A DNA stretch of 64,000 nt from NCBI GenBank assembly GCA_036946625.1, contig JAQIIU010000001.1, positions 62,001-126,000 on the forward strand. Reading direction: 5' to 3'. Under the pieces are notes generated by a model, which had not been told where the DNA came from, ran no database searches, and saw nothing but the letters and a program-made list of their open reading frames with translations. Of this stretch, positions 8,392-19,714 are shown one piece after another; position 1 is the first letter of the stretch; every line of letters starts with the position of its first letter. A program made the translations under genes and the position numbers. Source of the stretch: Methylorubrum populi (GTDB lineage Bacteria; Pseudomonadota; Alphaproteobacteria; Rhizobiales; Beijerinckiaceae).

Positions 8392-9056
8392 GGCGGCGGC
8401 TCGTAGAAGCGCGCCAGCGCCGCCGCGTCGAGGTCGCGCGCGGGGGCGTCGAGGACGATGCGGCCGGACGCGAGCACGACGATCCGCTGCGCGAAGGCGA
8501 GCGCCAGGGGCACGTCGTGCAGCGCCAGGATCAGGGTCTCGTGGCGTTCGCGCAGCCGCTCCAGCACCGCGGCGCCCTGCCGCCGGTCGAGGGCGGAGAC
8601 CGGCTCGTCGCCGAGCAGGATCGGACGGCCGTTGTAGAGCGCGCGGGCGATCGACACGCGCTGCTGCTGGCCGCCGGACAATTCGCCCGCCCGCGCCCAG
8701 AGCGTGTCGGCGAGACCGACGCATCCCAGCACGCCGCGCACCGCCTCGACGTCGGCGCGGGCCGGGCGGACCAGGGTGCGCAGGTTGTGCAGGGTCGAGC
8801 GGCGGTCGAGCCGGCCCATATAGACGTTGTGGAAGACGGAGAGCGGACGCACCAGGGCCGCCGCCTGCGGCACCAGGGCGATGTCGCGGGCGGCTTGCGC
8901 GTGGATCAGGCCGATCAGCGTCGACTTGCCGGCGCCCGAGCGGCCGAGCAGCGCCACCCGCTCTCCCGCCCGGATCGTCAGGTCGATGCCCGTGAGCACG
9001 GTCCGGCCGCGATAGGCGGCCGAGGCGTCGGCGAGCACGATCGGGGGATGGGGCAA
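8388..9056 (-). CDS. ABC transporter ATP-binding protein, PhnC-like, compact
   Basis: Cytoplasmic ATPase of the same importer. Walker A is [10 protein letters not shown], the Q-loop IALVPQ, the signature [15 protein letters not shown], Walker B ILLGDEP and the switch His in LALHDVP. It is only about 222 aa. Between Walker A and the Q-loop there are about 14 residues where PhnC has about 45, so the usual GEVxxDG strand region is missing. The frame is intact around the gap. The start is uncertain: TTG 9056 is proposed, 17 nt after the binding-protein stop; a GTG inside IVLADAS is the alternative. The stop overlaps the permease start. Confidence 0.85.
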   Translation of the reverse strand: MPHPPIVLADASAAYRGRTVLTGIDLTIRAGERVALLGRSGAGKSTLIGLIHAQAARDIALVPQAAALVRPLSVFHNVYMGRLDRRSTLHNLRTLVRPARADVEAVRGVLGCVGLADTLWARAGELSGGQQQRVSIARALYNGRPILLGDEPVSALDRRQGAAVLERLRERHETLILALHDVPLALAFAQRIVVLASGRIVLDAPARDLDAAALARFYEPPP

Positions 9057-9073
9057 GGCCGGCCCGGAAGAAA

Positions 9074-9964
9074 TCAGTCGAGCAGGCCGGTTTCGCGGCC
9101 GACCTGTTCCAGGGGCGCGTAGGCGGCGTTGTCGACGGGGACGAATTTCGAGCGGCCGAACGGCGCCAGGATCACCGGATCGTCGAGGCCGATCAGCGCC
9201 TGCCGCAGCCGCTCGGTGAAGCCGGCGCCGTAGGTCGCCTCGACATCGCCGCGCACGGTCCACTGGTAGTCGGGAAAGGGCGGGCTCTCCCAGATCACGC
9301 GGACCGCCGCCGGATCGACCTTGCCGGCCTTGGTCTCGAGATCCCAGACGGAAAAATCGACCGCACCGACCGCGAAGGCGCCGGACTGGACGAGCTGGAT
9401 CGTGCGGCTGTGGTCGCCGGAGAAGCCGACGCGGGAAAACACCTGCTCCGGCGTGCGGCCGGGGAAGGCCTGCCGGATGAAGAAGTCCGGCATCAGCCGC
9501 CCCGAGGTCGAGGCGCGCGCGCCGAAGGTGAAGGTTTTTCCCTCGATCGCCTTCGGGAAGTCCCTCGAGGCGTCGAGGCCGGCCCGCGTGTTGGCGATGA
9601 GGTAGGTCCTGAAGGCGGCGTCCTCCGCTCCTTGCGCGATCGCCCGGGCGCCCGGCACGGCCCGACGGGCCTGGACGCCGGTGAAGCCGCCGAACCATGC
9701 GAGCTGCACCTGCCCGTTGGTGAAGGCCGTCACCGCGGCCGGGTAGCTCTTCACCGGGATGTAGCGCACCGGCACCCCGAGCTTGGCTTCGAGCGCGCGC
9801 GCGACCTTGCCGAAGCGCTCGACGAGGCGGCTCTCGTCCTGATCGGGGATGCCGGTGAAGACGAGGGGCGGCTTGGCGCCTTCCTCCGCGGCGGAGGGCG
9901 CGGGGGCCACGACGCTCCGGGCGAGCACGGCGAGCATCGTGACGGCGGCAAACCGCGCAATCAT
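9074..9964 (-). CDS. PhnD-like ABC transporter substrate-binding protein (putative selenium oxyanion)
   Basis: Periplasmic solute receptor, 296 aa, with a signal peptide ([20 protein letters not shown], cleavage near PSAAEEG). It has the PhnD/phosphonate-binding fold pattern: an early [16 protein letters not shown], then [15 protein letters not shown] and a GHDHSRT-like ligand segment ([11 protein letters not shown]). It is the first gene of a run ending in selA and selC and is divergent from selD. From memory, a PhnD-related family in protein databases is called putative selenate ABC transporter binding protein because of this context. Phosphonate or phosphite remain alternatives; no C-P lyase or phn catabolic gene is near. 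Confidence 0.85.
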   Translation of the reverse strand: MIARFAAVTMLAVLARSVVAPAPSAAEEGAKPPLVFTGIPDQDESRLVERFGKVARALEAKLGVPVRYIPVKSYPAAVTAFTNGQVQLAWFGGFTGVQARRAVPGARAIAQGAEDAAFRTYLIANTRAGLDASRDFPKAIEGKTFTFGARASTSGRLMPDFFIRQAFPGRTPEQVFSRVGFSGDHSRTIQLVQSGAFAVGAVDFSVWDLETKAGKVDPAAVRVIWESPPFPDYQWTVRGDVEATYGAGFTERLRQALIGLDDPVILAPFGRSKFVPVDNAAYAPLEQVGRETGLLD

Positions 9965-10150
9965 ATCGGAAACTCCGACGATCTGGCACCCTTCGGGCGG
10001 GACGCCGCCCGGTGCGGACCTCGACTTGAGCGATCGCGGCTCTTTGCATCGAGCGACGATACGCTTCTTCCAACAGGACGCGCGCGACTTACAAAGGGGC
10101 GAATGGTCGCGACACGCCCGCTCGATCACGCATCCACAGGAGACGACGCC
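9965..10150. promoter_or_regulatory. divergent intergenic region, transporter operon / selD
   Basis: The 186 bp between two divergent selenium-related genes must hold both promoters. AGGAG lies 8 nt before the selD ATG and CGGAG about 9 nt before the transporter gene. I see no clear -35/-10 pair. A short GGGCGGGACGCCGCCC palindrome at about 9996-10010 could be an operator or hairpin. No known selenium regulator site is recognisable. Confidence 0.35.
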
Positions 10151-11197
10151 ATGGACGAGAAACCGGTGCGCCTGAGCGCGCTCGCCCACGGCGGCGGCTG
10201 CGGCTGCAAGCTCGATCCGGGCGTCCTGCGCCGGCTGCTCGCCGACCAGCCCGCGGCCGGGCCGTTCGAGCGCCTCCTCGTCGGCAACGAGACCTCGGAC
10301 GACGCCGCCGTCTGGGCGCTCGACGACGGCACCTGCGTGATCGCCACCACCGACTTCTTCATGCCGATGGTGGACGACGCCTTCGATTTCGGCCGCATCG
10401 CCGCGACCAACGCCATCTCCGACGTCTACGCCATGGGCGGACGGCCGATCATGGCGCTCGCGATCCTCGGCATGCCGGTGGGCAAGATCGCGCCGGAGAC
10501 CGTGGCCGAGATCCTGAAGGGCGGCGCGAGCCTCTGCGCCGAGGCCGGCATCCCCGTCGCGGGCGGCCATTCCATCGACACGCCGGAGCCGATCTACGGG
10601 CTCGCCGTGATCGGCACCTGCCGCCGCGAGGACGTGCGCCGCAACGCCGATGCCCGGGCGGGCGACGCGCTGATCCTGACCAAGCCGCTGGGCGTCGGGG
10701 TCTATTCCGCGGCGATCAAGCGCGCGGCGCTGTCGCGGGAGGACTATGCCGCCTTCATCGACACCACGACGCGGTTGAACCGCATCGGCGCCGATCTGGC
10801 GAAGGACGCAGGCGTCCACGCCATGACCGACGTGACCGGTTTCGGGCTCCTCGGCCACGGGCTCGAACTCGCCCGGGCCGGCGGCGTGCGCGTGGTGATC
10901 GAGGCGGATCGCGTGCCGGTGCTCGCCCGGGCCGAGGGGCTCGCGCGGGACGGCTTCGTCACCGGCGCCTCGCACCGCAACTGGGCCGCCTACGGCGAGG
11001 CGGTGACGCTGCCCGACGCCTTCCCCGAGTGGCGCCGCCACCTGCTCGCCGACCCGCAGACCTCCGGCGGCCTGCTCGTCGCCTGCGCGCCCGAACGGGC
11101 CGGGGCGCTGCTCGCCGCGATCCGGGCCGGCGGCTTCGCCCAGGCGGCGGTCGTCGGGCGGATCGAGGCCGCCGCTCCGGGTCTTCGGGTGAACTGA
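10151..11197 (+). CDS. selD: selenide, water dikinase (selenophosphate synthetase)
   Basis: Makes monoselenophosphate from selenide and ATP, the selenium donor for SelA. The N-terminal GGGCGCKL carries the catalytic Cys17 and Lys20 at the same positions as in E. coli SelD; it is a Cys form, not a Sec form. AIRS/PurM-type motifs follow ([36 protein letters not shown]). At 348 aa it is normal. The start has AGGAG 8 nt upstream. It is the only sel gene on the plus strand, divergent from the transporter-selA run and convergent with selB. No selU (tRNA selenouridine synthase) is in the window. Confidence 0.97.
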   Translation: MDEKPVRLSALAHGGGCGCKLDPGVLRRLLADQPAAGPFERLLVGNETSDDAAVWALDDGTCVIATTDFFMPMVDDAFDFGRIAATNAISDVYAMGGRPIMALAILGMPVGKIAPETVAEILKGGASLCAEAGIPVAGGHSIDTPEPIYGLAVIGTCRREDVRRNADARAGDALILTKPLGVGVYSAAIKRAALSREDYAAFIDTTTRLNRIGADLAKDAGVHAMTDVTGFGLLGHGLELARAGGVRVVIEADRVPVLARAEGLARDGFVTGASHRNWAAYGEAVTLPDAFPEWRRHLLADPQTSGGLLVACAPERAGALLAAIRAGGFAQAAVVGRIEAAAPGLRVN

Positions 11198-11260
11198 TCC
11201 GGGGGCCGTCGCGGTCCGGAAACGCCACGGTGCCGGCAGGGATGCAGCTCAGAGTGCCTG

Positions 11261-11323
11261 ACGAAACGCCCGGTCACCGGTCGTCTCCCCTTCTCGGGCG
11301 CGGCGGCACAGCGGGCGTTTCGT
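11261..11323. terminator. long inverted repeat between convergent selD and selB
   Basis: ACGAAACGCCCG (11261-11272) and CGGGCGTTTCGT (11312-11323) are perfect 12-bp inverted repeats around a 39-nt loop. They lie in the 135-bp space between the ends of selD and selB. The long loop is unusual for an intrinsic terminator and there is no strong U-run, so a bidirectional stop is the likeliest role but is not proven. Confidence 0.45.
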
Positions 11324-11332
11324 GAGAGACCC

Positions 11333-13258
<1,926 letters not shown>

Positions 13259-13319
13259 GGTCGAACGATCTCGATGGTCAGGACATCGGACGCCGCGCGG
13301 CGGGCGCGGCCTCGACGGC

Positions 13320-14297
13320 TCAACTCACGAACAGCAGGTTCAGCCCCGCCTTGCGGAAGCCCGCCTCGGCGATCTTCAGGTCGAGGCCGTAGGAGGCGAT
13401 GTCGTCGGCCACCGGGTCGAGGGCCGCGTCCCGGTGCTGGTGCAGGTGCTTGAGGTAGCTGTGGCAGGCCGTGCAGGTCTCGACCTGAACGTCCTTCGAG
13501 ACCTCGTCGAGGCCGTAATAGCTCACGCCCTCGCCCGAGCCGCAGGCGGTGCAGCGGATGCGCACGTGGTTCCACAGCGTGCCGCATTGCGAGCAGGACA
13601 GGTAGCGGGCCTTGTCGGCCGGGGTCCAGCCGACGATCAGGCTCGCGGTCGGGGCGCCGCCGCAGGCCGGGCAGACGCCGTCGGCGACGGGCTTGAGCGC
13701 CGTCCGGCCGAGCGCCGCGGCGCAGGCCGCGAGATGGACCTGAAGCCCGGCGGCGACGAACACGCATTCGGCGATCCGTTCCACCGGGAACGCGCCCTCG
13801 AAGATCTGCGTCGCGAGGTCGAGCCGGTCCTCCGCGCTCGCGGCGCGCAGGCCGTCGCGGGCCGCCGCCGCCTCGGCCGGAGCGCCCGTCAGATCGACCG
13901 CCGCGATCAGCGCGTCGATGCAGGCGAGGCAGGCGGGATCGTCGGTGACGAGGTTGCGGGCGAGCGCCGGCATGCCGTGCTCCAGCCGCAGGTCGAGGTC
14001 GGTCGGCGGGACGGGCGCGATCGCCCGTCCCGCCTGCACCTTCGCCTGCGCCTCGGCGACGCGGGCCATGAAGCCGAGATAGGCGCCGAGCGCGTGACCG
14101 GGGGCGAGGGCCGCGAAGCGCTTGGCCCGCTCCGCGAACAGGCGCGCGGGGTCCGGCAGCCGCACGAAGGGGACCGAGCCGGAAATGCCGATCTGGTCGG
14201 GATCGGGCTGGATCTCGCGGGGGCGGCGCTCCGGCCGCGGCGCGTCGGAGACGGCATCGCCCGCGCTCGCGGGCGTGCGCTTGAAGAAACGGGCCAA
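13320..14297 (-). CDS. fdhE: formate dehydrogenase accessory protein FdhE
   Basis: FdhE is a cytoplasmic iron-binding protein needed for activity of respiratory formate dehydrogenases. Here, 325 aa, with four Cys-pair knuckles in the C-terminal half: CPACGG, CSQCGT, CTACGS and CTACHS, as in E. coli FdhE (309 aa). The start is TTG 14297, giving MARFFKRTPASAGDAVSD, because the frame has no ATG or GTG upstream before the fdhI stop; this is the least certain part. It lies 17 bp after fdhI. Confidence 0.9.
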   Translation of the reverse strand: MARFFKRTPASAGDAVSDAPRPERRPREIQPDPDQIGISGSVPFVRLPDPARLFAERAKRFAALAPGHALGAYLGFMARVAEAQAKVQAGRAIAPVPPTDLDLRLEHGMPALARNLVTDDPACLACIDALIAAVDLTGAPAEAAAARDGLRAASAEDRLDLATQIFEGAFPVERIAECVFVAAGLQVHLAACAAALGRTALKPVADGVCPACGGAPTASLIVGWTPADKARYLSCSQCGTLWNHVRIRCTACGSGEGVSYYGLDEVSKDVQVETCTACHSYLKHLHQHRDAALDPVADDIASYGLDLKIAEAGFRKAGLNLLFVS

Positions 14298-14314
14298 GGT
14301 TCGCGTGCTCCGGA

Positions 14315-15040
14315 TCAGCCGCCGCGCTTGTCGACCGAGCCGGTCTTCACCGGGCGCTCGCCGACGATCTGACGGAGCCACTTGCGGTGATGGCGGTAGG
14401 CCCAGCCGCCCGTGACCGTCCCGCGCACCATCGCCCGGCCGGTGCCGCGCACCCAGATGCCGGCATAGACGTGCACGACGATGATGGCGATGGCGACGAC
14501 GGCGGCCAGCGAATGGGCGAGCAGGGCCCAGCGCTTCGTCTCGATGGTGGTCAGCGGGTAGAAGTACTGGTCCCAGATCACGAGGCCGGTGACGAACATG
14601 ATCAGGATCAGCGCGGTCTGGCCCCAGAACACGCCCTTCTGGCCGGCATTGTACTTGCCGAGTTCCGGCAGCCGGTCCTCGCGGTTGGTCACCACGTCGC
14701 CGATGCGCTTCGACCACTCGACATCGTCCCGGTTGGGGATGTTGAGGCGCCAGAACCGGACGAACAGCAGCGCGAAGCTCGCCATCAGCGCCACGCCGAA
14801 CCACGGGTGGATCGCCCGCGTCGCTTGGCCCCCGCCGAACAGGCCGGTGAGCGCGAACAGGTAGGGCGTGAACATCGCCAGCCCCGAGAGGGTCAGCAGC
14901 GTGAACAGGATCGCGGTGATCCAGTGGTTGACGCGCTGCACGCCGGTGTAGCGCGGGACGTACATCACCTCCGGCGCGTCCGACCTCACCTCCCGGATGG
15001 GGCGGGATTCGCCGTCGCGGAGATCCGTGTGGATGGTCAT
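14315..15040 (-). CDS. fdhI: formate dehydrogenase-N gamma subunit (cytochrome b556)
   Basis: Membrane subunit that takes electrons from the beta subunit and passes them to quinone through two b hemes. 241 aa with four predicted transmembrane helices (about residues 38-62, 83-103, 138-160, 170-192). His residues suited to heme ligation are in RVNHWITA, AIHPWFG and VVHVYAG. E. coli FdnI is 217 aa; the N-terminal extension here is hydrophilic. Start ATG 15040. It follows fdhB by 63 bp. Confidence 0.93.
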   Translation of the reverse strand: MTIHTDLRDGESRPIREVRSDAPEVMYVPRYTGVQRVNHWITAILFTLLTLSGLAMFTPYLFALTGLFGGGQATRAIHPWFGVALMASFALLFVRFWRLNIPNRDDVEWSKRIGDVVTNREDRLPELGKYNAGQKGVFWGQTALILIMFVTGLVIWDQYFYPLTTIETKRWALLAHSLAAVVAIAIIVVHVYAGIWVRGTGRAMVRGTVTGGWAYRHHRKWLRQIVGERPVKTGSVDKRGG

Positions 15041-15103
15041 GGCCGACTTCGACTCGACGATTCGAACGAGGGACGCGCCCGCGACGGGCGCGTCCCGAGG
15101 GGT

Positions 15104-16048
15104 TCAGGCGGAGGGGCGGTTCTCGCCCCGGTCGTGGCCGGAGGCGTGGCCGCGGCCGTCCTTCATGTCGATGGCCTCCTCCTCCTCCTCCGGCGCCACC
15201 TCGTTGGGGCCGGCGGTGACGTAGTGGAAGAAGCCCGCCAGCGCGGCGAAGCCCATGGTGGCGAGGCCGAACACCTTGGCGCCGCCCTTCCAGAAGGCGA
15301 CCAGGGCCGAGATCTTCGGATCGTCCGGCAGGCCGTTGTAGAGGTGCGGCTTGTCGTTGTGGTGCAGCACGTACATCACGTGCGTGCCGCCGACGCCCTT
15401 GGGATCGTACAGGCCGGCCTGATCGAAGCCGCGGGACTTGAGGTCCTCGACCCGGTCGTACGCCTGCTCGACCATCGCCTCCTTGGTACCGAACATGATC
15501 GCGCCGGTCGGACACGACTTGGCGCAGGCCGGCGCCTGGCCGACCGCGACCCGGTCCGAGCACAGGGTGCACTTGTAGGCCTTGTTGTCGGTCTTCGAGA
15601 TGCGGGGAATGTTGAAGGGGCAGCCCTTCACGCAGTAGCCGCAGCCGATGCAGTGATCCTCGACGAAGTCGACGATGCCGTTGGAGTACTGCACGATCGC
15701 GCCGGGCGACGGGCAGGCCTTGAGGCAGCCCGGCTCGGTGCAGTGCATGCAGCCGTCCTTGCGGATCAGCCATTCGAGGTGGTTGGTCTCCGGGTTCTCG
15801 TACTCGGTGAACCGCATCAGGGTCCACGACTTCGGGGTGAGGTCGTGGGGGTTGTCGTAGACGCCGACATTGACGCCGACGTCGTCGCGCAGGTCGTTCC
15901 ACTCCTCGCACGCCGCCTGGCAGGCCTTGCAGCCGATGCACTTGGAGACGTCGATGAGCTTGGCGACCTCTTCGTGCCGCCGGATCGCCGGCGCCGTCTC
16001 GGTGGAGGCGGAGCGCTGGCGGATGTCGAGGGAGCTGTAGTCTGCCAT
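15104..16048 (-). CDS. fdhB: formate dehydrogenase-N beta subunit, four [4Fe-4S]
   Basis: Iron-sulfur subunit carrying electrons from the catalytic subunit to the cytochrome b subunit. Cys clusters [41 protein letters not shown] and CTLCSDR-CAKSCP are present. A single C-terminal helix ([16 protein letters not shown]) anchors it in the membrane as in FdnH, followed by an acidic, His-rich tail not usual in E. coli. 314 aa. It is 14 bp downstream of fdhA, so the two are co-transcribed. Confidence 0.95.
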   Translation of the reverse strand: MADYSSLDIRQRSASTETAPAIRRHEEVAKLIDVSKCIGCKACQAACEEWNDLRDDVGVNVGVYDNPHDLTPKSWTLMRFTEYENPETNHLEWLIRKDGCMHCTEPGCLKACPSPGAIVQYSNGIVDFVEDHCIGCGYCVKGCPFNIPRISKTDNKAYKCTLCSDRVAVGQAPACAKSCPTGAIMFGTKEAMVEQAYDRVEDLKSRGFDQAGLYDPKGVGGTHVMYVLHHNDKPHLYNGLPDDPKISALVAFWKGGAKVFGLATMGFAALAGFFHYVTAGPNEVAPEEEEEAIDMKDGRGHASGHDRGENRPSA

Positions 16049-16062
16049 GTCTCAGCCCTCCC

Positions 16063-19000
16063 TCACGCGACCCGGTCCGCCGGAGGCGTCGTGGGCTCGA
16101 TGTTGACGAGCCACGCCTTGAACTCCGGCGTCTCCGTGTTGGCGTCGCCGACCACCGGGGTCAGCGAGTTCGGGTGCCATCCTTTCTTGGTCTGGCCGAT
16201 GAAGCCCCAGTGCTGGGGCATGCCGACGACGTGGACCTGCCTGCCGTCGCAGATCAGCGGCTTGATGCGCTTGGTCACCACCGCCTTGGCCTTCATCGAG
16301 CCGCGCTTCGACCAGACGCGGACCCAGTCGCCCTTGGCGATGCCCTTTTCCTTCGCGAGTTCCTCGCCGATCTCGACGAAGGCCTCCGGCTGGAGGATCG
16401 CGTTGATCCGGGCGTGCTTGGTCCAGCCGTGGAAGTGCTCGGTGAGCCGGTAGCTCGTCGCCGCGTAGGGGAACTCGTCCGAGGTGCCGAGCTCGGCCAG
16501 GTCGCCCTTGAAGATGCGGGCGGCGGGCGCCCCCTTGATCTTCGGGAAGACGACGTTGGCGACCGGCGACTCGAACGGCTCGTAATGCGTCGGGAACGGC
16601 CCGTCGCGCATCAGCCCCCGGGTCCAGAGACGGGCGACGCCCTCCTGGTTCAGGATGAACGGGCCCATGCCCTTGTCGGGCGCGACGGCGGCGCCGTAGT
16701 CCGGCACGTCGAAGCCGACCCAACTCTTGCCGTTCCACTCGATGAGCTTCTTCTTCTCCGACCACGGCTTCCCTTCCGGGTCGCAGGAGGCGCGGTTGTA
16801 GAGCACGCGCCGGTTGGCCGGCCACGCGAAGGCCCAGTTCGGCGCGATGCCGCGGTTGCCGGGATCGGTGTTGTCCCGGCGGGCCATCATGTTGCCCTTC
16901 TCGGTGTAGCAGCCGGAATAGATCCAGCAGCCGCAGGCCGTCGAGCCGTCGTCCTTGAGCTGGGCGAAGCCGTCCACCTGCCTGCCGGCGGGAATCGTCG
17001 CGCCGGTCGGGTCCTGGATCGGAGCCAGCGTGTAGCCGTTGAGCTCACGCGCCAGCTCGCCCGCCGTCGGCGACTCGCCGATGGCGTAGTTCCAGGTGAG
17101 ATTCACGATCGGATCGGGGAAGGCGCCCCCATCCTTCTGGTACATCGCCTTCATGCGCAGGAAGATCCCGGACATGATCTCGATGTCCGAACGGCACTCG
17201 CCCGGCGGCTCCTGCGCCTGCCAGTGCCATTGCAGCCAGCGCGAGGAATTCGAGAGCGAGCCCTCCTCCTCGGCGAACAGCGTCGTCGGCAGCTCGAAGA
17301 CCTCGGTCTGAATCTTCGCGGGATCGACGTCGTTGTACTCGCCGTGGTTCTCCCAGAAGCGCGCCGTCTCGGTCTGGAGCGGGTCCATGACCACGAGGAA
17401 CTTCATCTTGGAGAAGGCCTCGGTCATCTTGGCCCGGTTGGGGAACGACAGCAGGGGGTTGAAGCCCTGGATGACGTAGCCCGTCATCTTGCCCTGCTTG
17501 GCGAGCTCGAACCCGCGCAGCACGTCGTAGGTCGGCACGTCGAGCTTGGGCAGGTAGTCGTAGGCCCAGTCGTTCTCCTTGGTGGCGTGCTCGCCCCACA
17601 TCGACTTCTGGAACGAGACGAAGAACTTGTTGTAGTTCTGCCAGTAGCTCATCTGGCCGGGACGCAGCGGCTTGAACTGCCGCTTGGCGATGTAGCTCGC
17701 GTAATCCGGCTCCTTCTCGATCGGGATGTTGAGATAGCCGGGGATGAGGTTGCTCATCAGCCCGATATCGGTCAGCCCCTGGATGTTGGAGTGACCGCGC
17801 AGCGCGTTCATGCCGCCGCCGAGCATGCCGATATTGCCGAGCAGCGTCTGCACGATGCACATCGAGCGGATGTTCTGCGAGCCCTTGGAATGGTGCGTCC
17901 AGCCGAGGGCGTAGAGCGAGGTCATCACCTTGTCGGGTGTCGACGTCTCCGCGATCATCCGGCAGACCTTGAGGAAGGTCTCCCTGGGCGAGCCGCAGAC
18001 CCGCTCGACCATCTCGGGCGTGTAGACGGCGATGTGCTTTTTCAGAAGCTGCATCACGCAGCGCGGATGCTGCAGCGTCTCGTCGACGACCGCGTAGCCG
18101 TCCGGCCCGATCTCGTAGTCCCAGGTGGTCTTGTCGTAGTCGCGCTTGTCCTCCGAGTAGCCCGAGAACAGGCCCTCGCTGAAGTCGAAGCCCTCCTTCA
18201 CGACGAAGGCGGCGTTGGTGTAGGCCGCGAGATAGCGGTGCTGAAGCTTGTCGTTGTCGATCAGGTACCTGGCGACGCCGGACAGGAACGCGATGTCGGT
18301 CCCCTGCCGGATCGGGCAGTAGAGATCGGCCACCGACGCGGTGCGGGTGAAGCGGGGATCGATGACGATGAGCTTGGCGTTGTTGTGCGCCTTGGCTTCC
18401 ACCACCCACTTGAAGCCGCAGGGGTGCGCCTCGGCGGCATTGCCGCCCATCACGGTGATGAGGTCCGCGTGCTTGATGTCCATCCAGAGGTTGGTCATCG
18501 CACCGCGGCCGAAGGAGGGCGCCAGACTGGCGACCGAAGGACCGTGTCAGACCCTGGCCTGATTGTCGAAGACCAGGGCCCCCATGCTTCGGACCGTCTT
18601 GTAGGTCAGCCACGCCGTCTCGTTGGTGGTGGCCGAGGCGGCGAGGAAGCCGGTGGTGGTCCACCGGTTGACGGTGAGGTCGCCGTTCTTCGCCAGGAAG
18701 TTCCTGTCGCGATCCTCCTTCAGGAGCGTCGCGATGCGCTCCAGCGCGAAGTCCCAGGAGACGCGCTTGAACTCGGACGAGCCCGGGGCCCGGTATTGCG
18801 GGTACTTGGTGCGGGTCTCGGAGCGGACGAAATCGAGCAGGCTCGAACCCTTGGGGCAGAGCGTGCCGCGGTTGACCGGGTGATCCGGATCGCCCTCGAC
18901 GTGCATCACCGCCGAGCGGGCGTTCTTCGAATGGTCGCCGAGGCTGTAGAGGATGACGCCGCAGGCCACCGAGCAGTAGGGGCAGGTGTTGCGCGTCTCG

Positions 19001-19143
19001 CGCATCTGCGCGAGCTTGAAGGGCCGCACGGCGGCGGCCGCAGCCGGCTGGAGGTCAGCGAAGCCGAGGGCGCCGAGCGTCCCCCCGGCCAAGCCGACGC
19101 CGATGCCTTTCAGCAATCCGCGCCGGGATACCTGCACCGTCAT
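16063..19143 (-). CDS. fdhA: formate dehydrogenase-N alpha subunit, selenocysteine-containing
   Basis: Periplasmic molybdenum/tungsten-bis-MGD enzyme oxidising formate. The gene is one 1026-aa frame interrupted by TGA at 18547-18549, codon 199, in the context RV-Sec-HGPSVASLAPSFGRGAM. This is the exact place of Sec196 in E. coli FdnG. A Tat signal (SRRGLLKG, residues 6-13), a [4Fe-4S] site (C54, C57, C61, C96) and the molybdopterin domains follow. Without UGA decoding the gene would seem to be two, 18547-19143 and 16063-18498. A SECIS hairpin follows the TGA. It is the first gene of fdhA-fdhB-fdhI-fdhE-selB. GAGGA precedes ATG 19143. Confidence 0.97.
18518..18549 (-). promoter_or_regulatory. 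UGA selenocysteine codon and bacterial SECIS hairpin
   Basis: On the minus strand the codon TGA (18549-18547) is followed 11 nt later by a hairpin. 5' GG (18535-18534), bulged U (18533), CGCC (18532-18529), loop AGUCU (18528-18524), GGCG (18523-18520), CC (18519-18518). The bulged U in the upper stem and the GUCU loop are the features SelB recognises in E. coli fdhF/fdnG. Base pairing was checked by eye. Confidence 0.9.
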
Positions 19144-19206
19144 CGCACGTCCTCGTTAGAGCTGTTCTTACTCCAAGACCTCGCAGGAACGCGCTCCGGA
19201 GGCAAG

Positions 19207-19227
19207 TGCCGGCATGCCGCGCCGGCA
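19207..19227. promoter_or_regulatory. inverted repeat upstream of fdhA
   Basis: TGCCGGC (19207-19213) and GCCGGCA (19221-19227) form a perfect 7-bp inverted repeat with a 7-nt spacer. It lies 64 bp before the fdhA start and 45 bp after the stop of the preceding small gene. It could be an operator for the formate dehydrogenase operon or a weak terminator for the small gene. No sigma-54 or FNR-type site is recognisable. Confidence 0.35.
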
Positions 19228-19271
19228 TCTTTCGCCGCAATCAATCGCGCGCGTCCTGTCCGGTCGGCCGA

Positions 19272-19613
19272 TCACTTCGTGGGCTGAGCCGGATTGTGTC
19301 CGGAGGGGCCGGGCGTGCGGTGGTCGAGGGGCTGCTGCGGATCGGTGCCGTCGCCGCCGCCCTCGCCGGCCTTCGGCACCGGACGATCCTTGTTCCGCTC
19401 CGTCGACCGGCCGCCGGGATCGGGCGCGTCCTTGGCCGCGGATTCCTCGCGCGGGACCGGCGCCTGGCTCCAGCCGTCGTTGGCGCTGCGGCTCTTGTCG
19501 CCCATCACGTCCTGGCCCTTGATCTGGCCGGGATCGGCCCGGGCGATCGTCGGCTCGGCGCCGAGCAGGGCGAGGGCGGCAAGCGCCGCGAGGGGGCGGG
19601 GAAACGAGGACAT
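19272..19613 (-). CDS. small exported hypothetical protein
   Basis: Not recognised. 113 aa with a signal peptide (MSSFPRPLAALAALALLGAE) and a hydrophilic, Pro/Gly/Asp/Lys-rich mature part without Cys or clear secondary structure (for example GDKSRSANDGWSQAPVPREE). It probably lies in the periplasm and looks largely disordered. It sits 128 bp upstream of fdhA on the same strand, so a link with formate dehydrogenase is possible but unsupported. ATG 19613 gives a good signal peptide, which favours this start. Confidence 0.65.
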   Translation of the reverse strand: MSSFPRPLAALAALALLGAEPTIARADPGQIKGQDVMGDKSRSANDGWSQAPVPREESAAKDAPDPGGRSTERNKDRPVPKAGEGGGDGTDPQQPLDHRTPGPSGHNPAQPTK

Positions 19614-19714
19614 CGGGATCTTCCGGCTCCGGTCGGGACGGTGGCCGGGTAACGTCAGGTGCCGGGGGCGGTTCCGGAACGCGGGTCCGGAGCGGGCGCG
19701 CTGCCGACCGCGGT

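Noticed and set aside
9074..11041. 655-aa minus-strand protein over the transporter gene and selD
   Set aside because: The part beyond 9964 is antisense to selD. The binding protein has a clear signal peptide at ATG 9964.
10151..11197. SelD as a selenoprotein
   Set aside because: The active-site codons at residues 17 and 19 are TGC (Cys); no in-frame TGA.
18499..18549. Frameshift or sequencing error in fdhA
   Set aside because: The frame is the same on both sides; TGA, Sec context, SECIS, selA/B/C/D are all present.
14387..18900. Long open frames on the plus strand opposite the formate dehydrogenase genes (for example 14387-16453, 16174-19287)
   Set aside because: High-GC antisense shadows with no homology; the minus-strand genes are certain.
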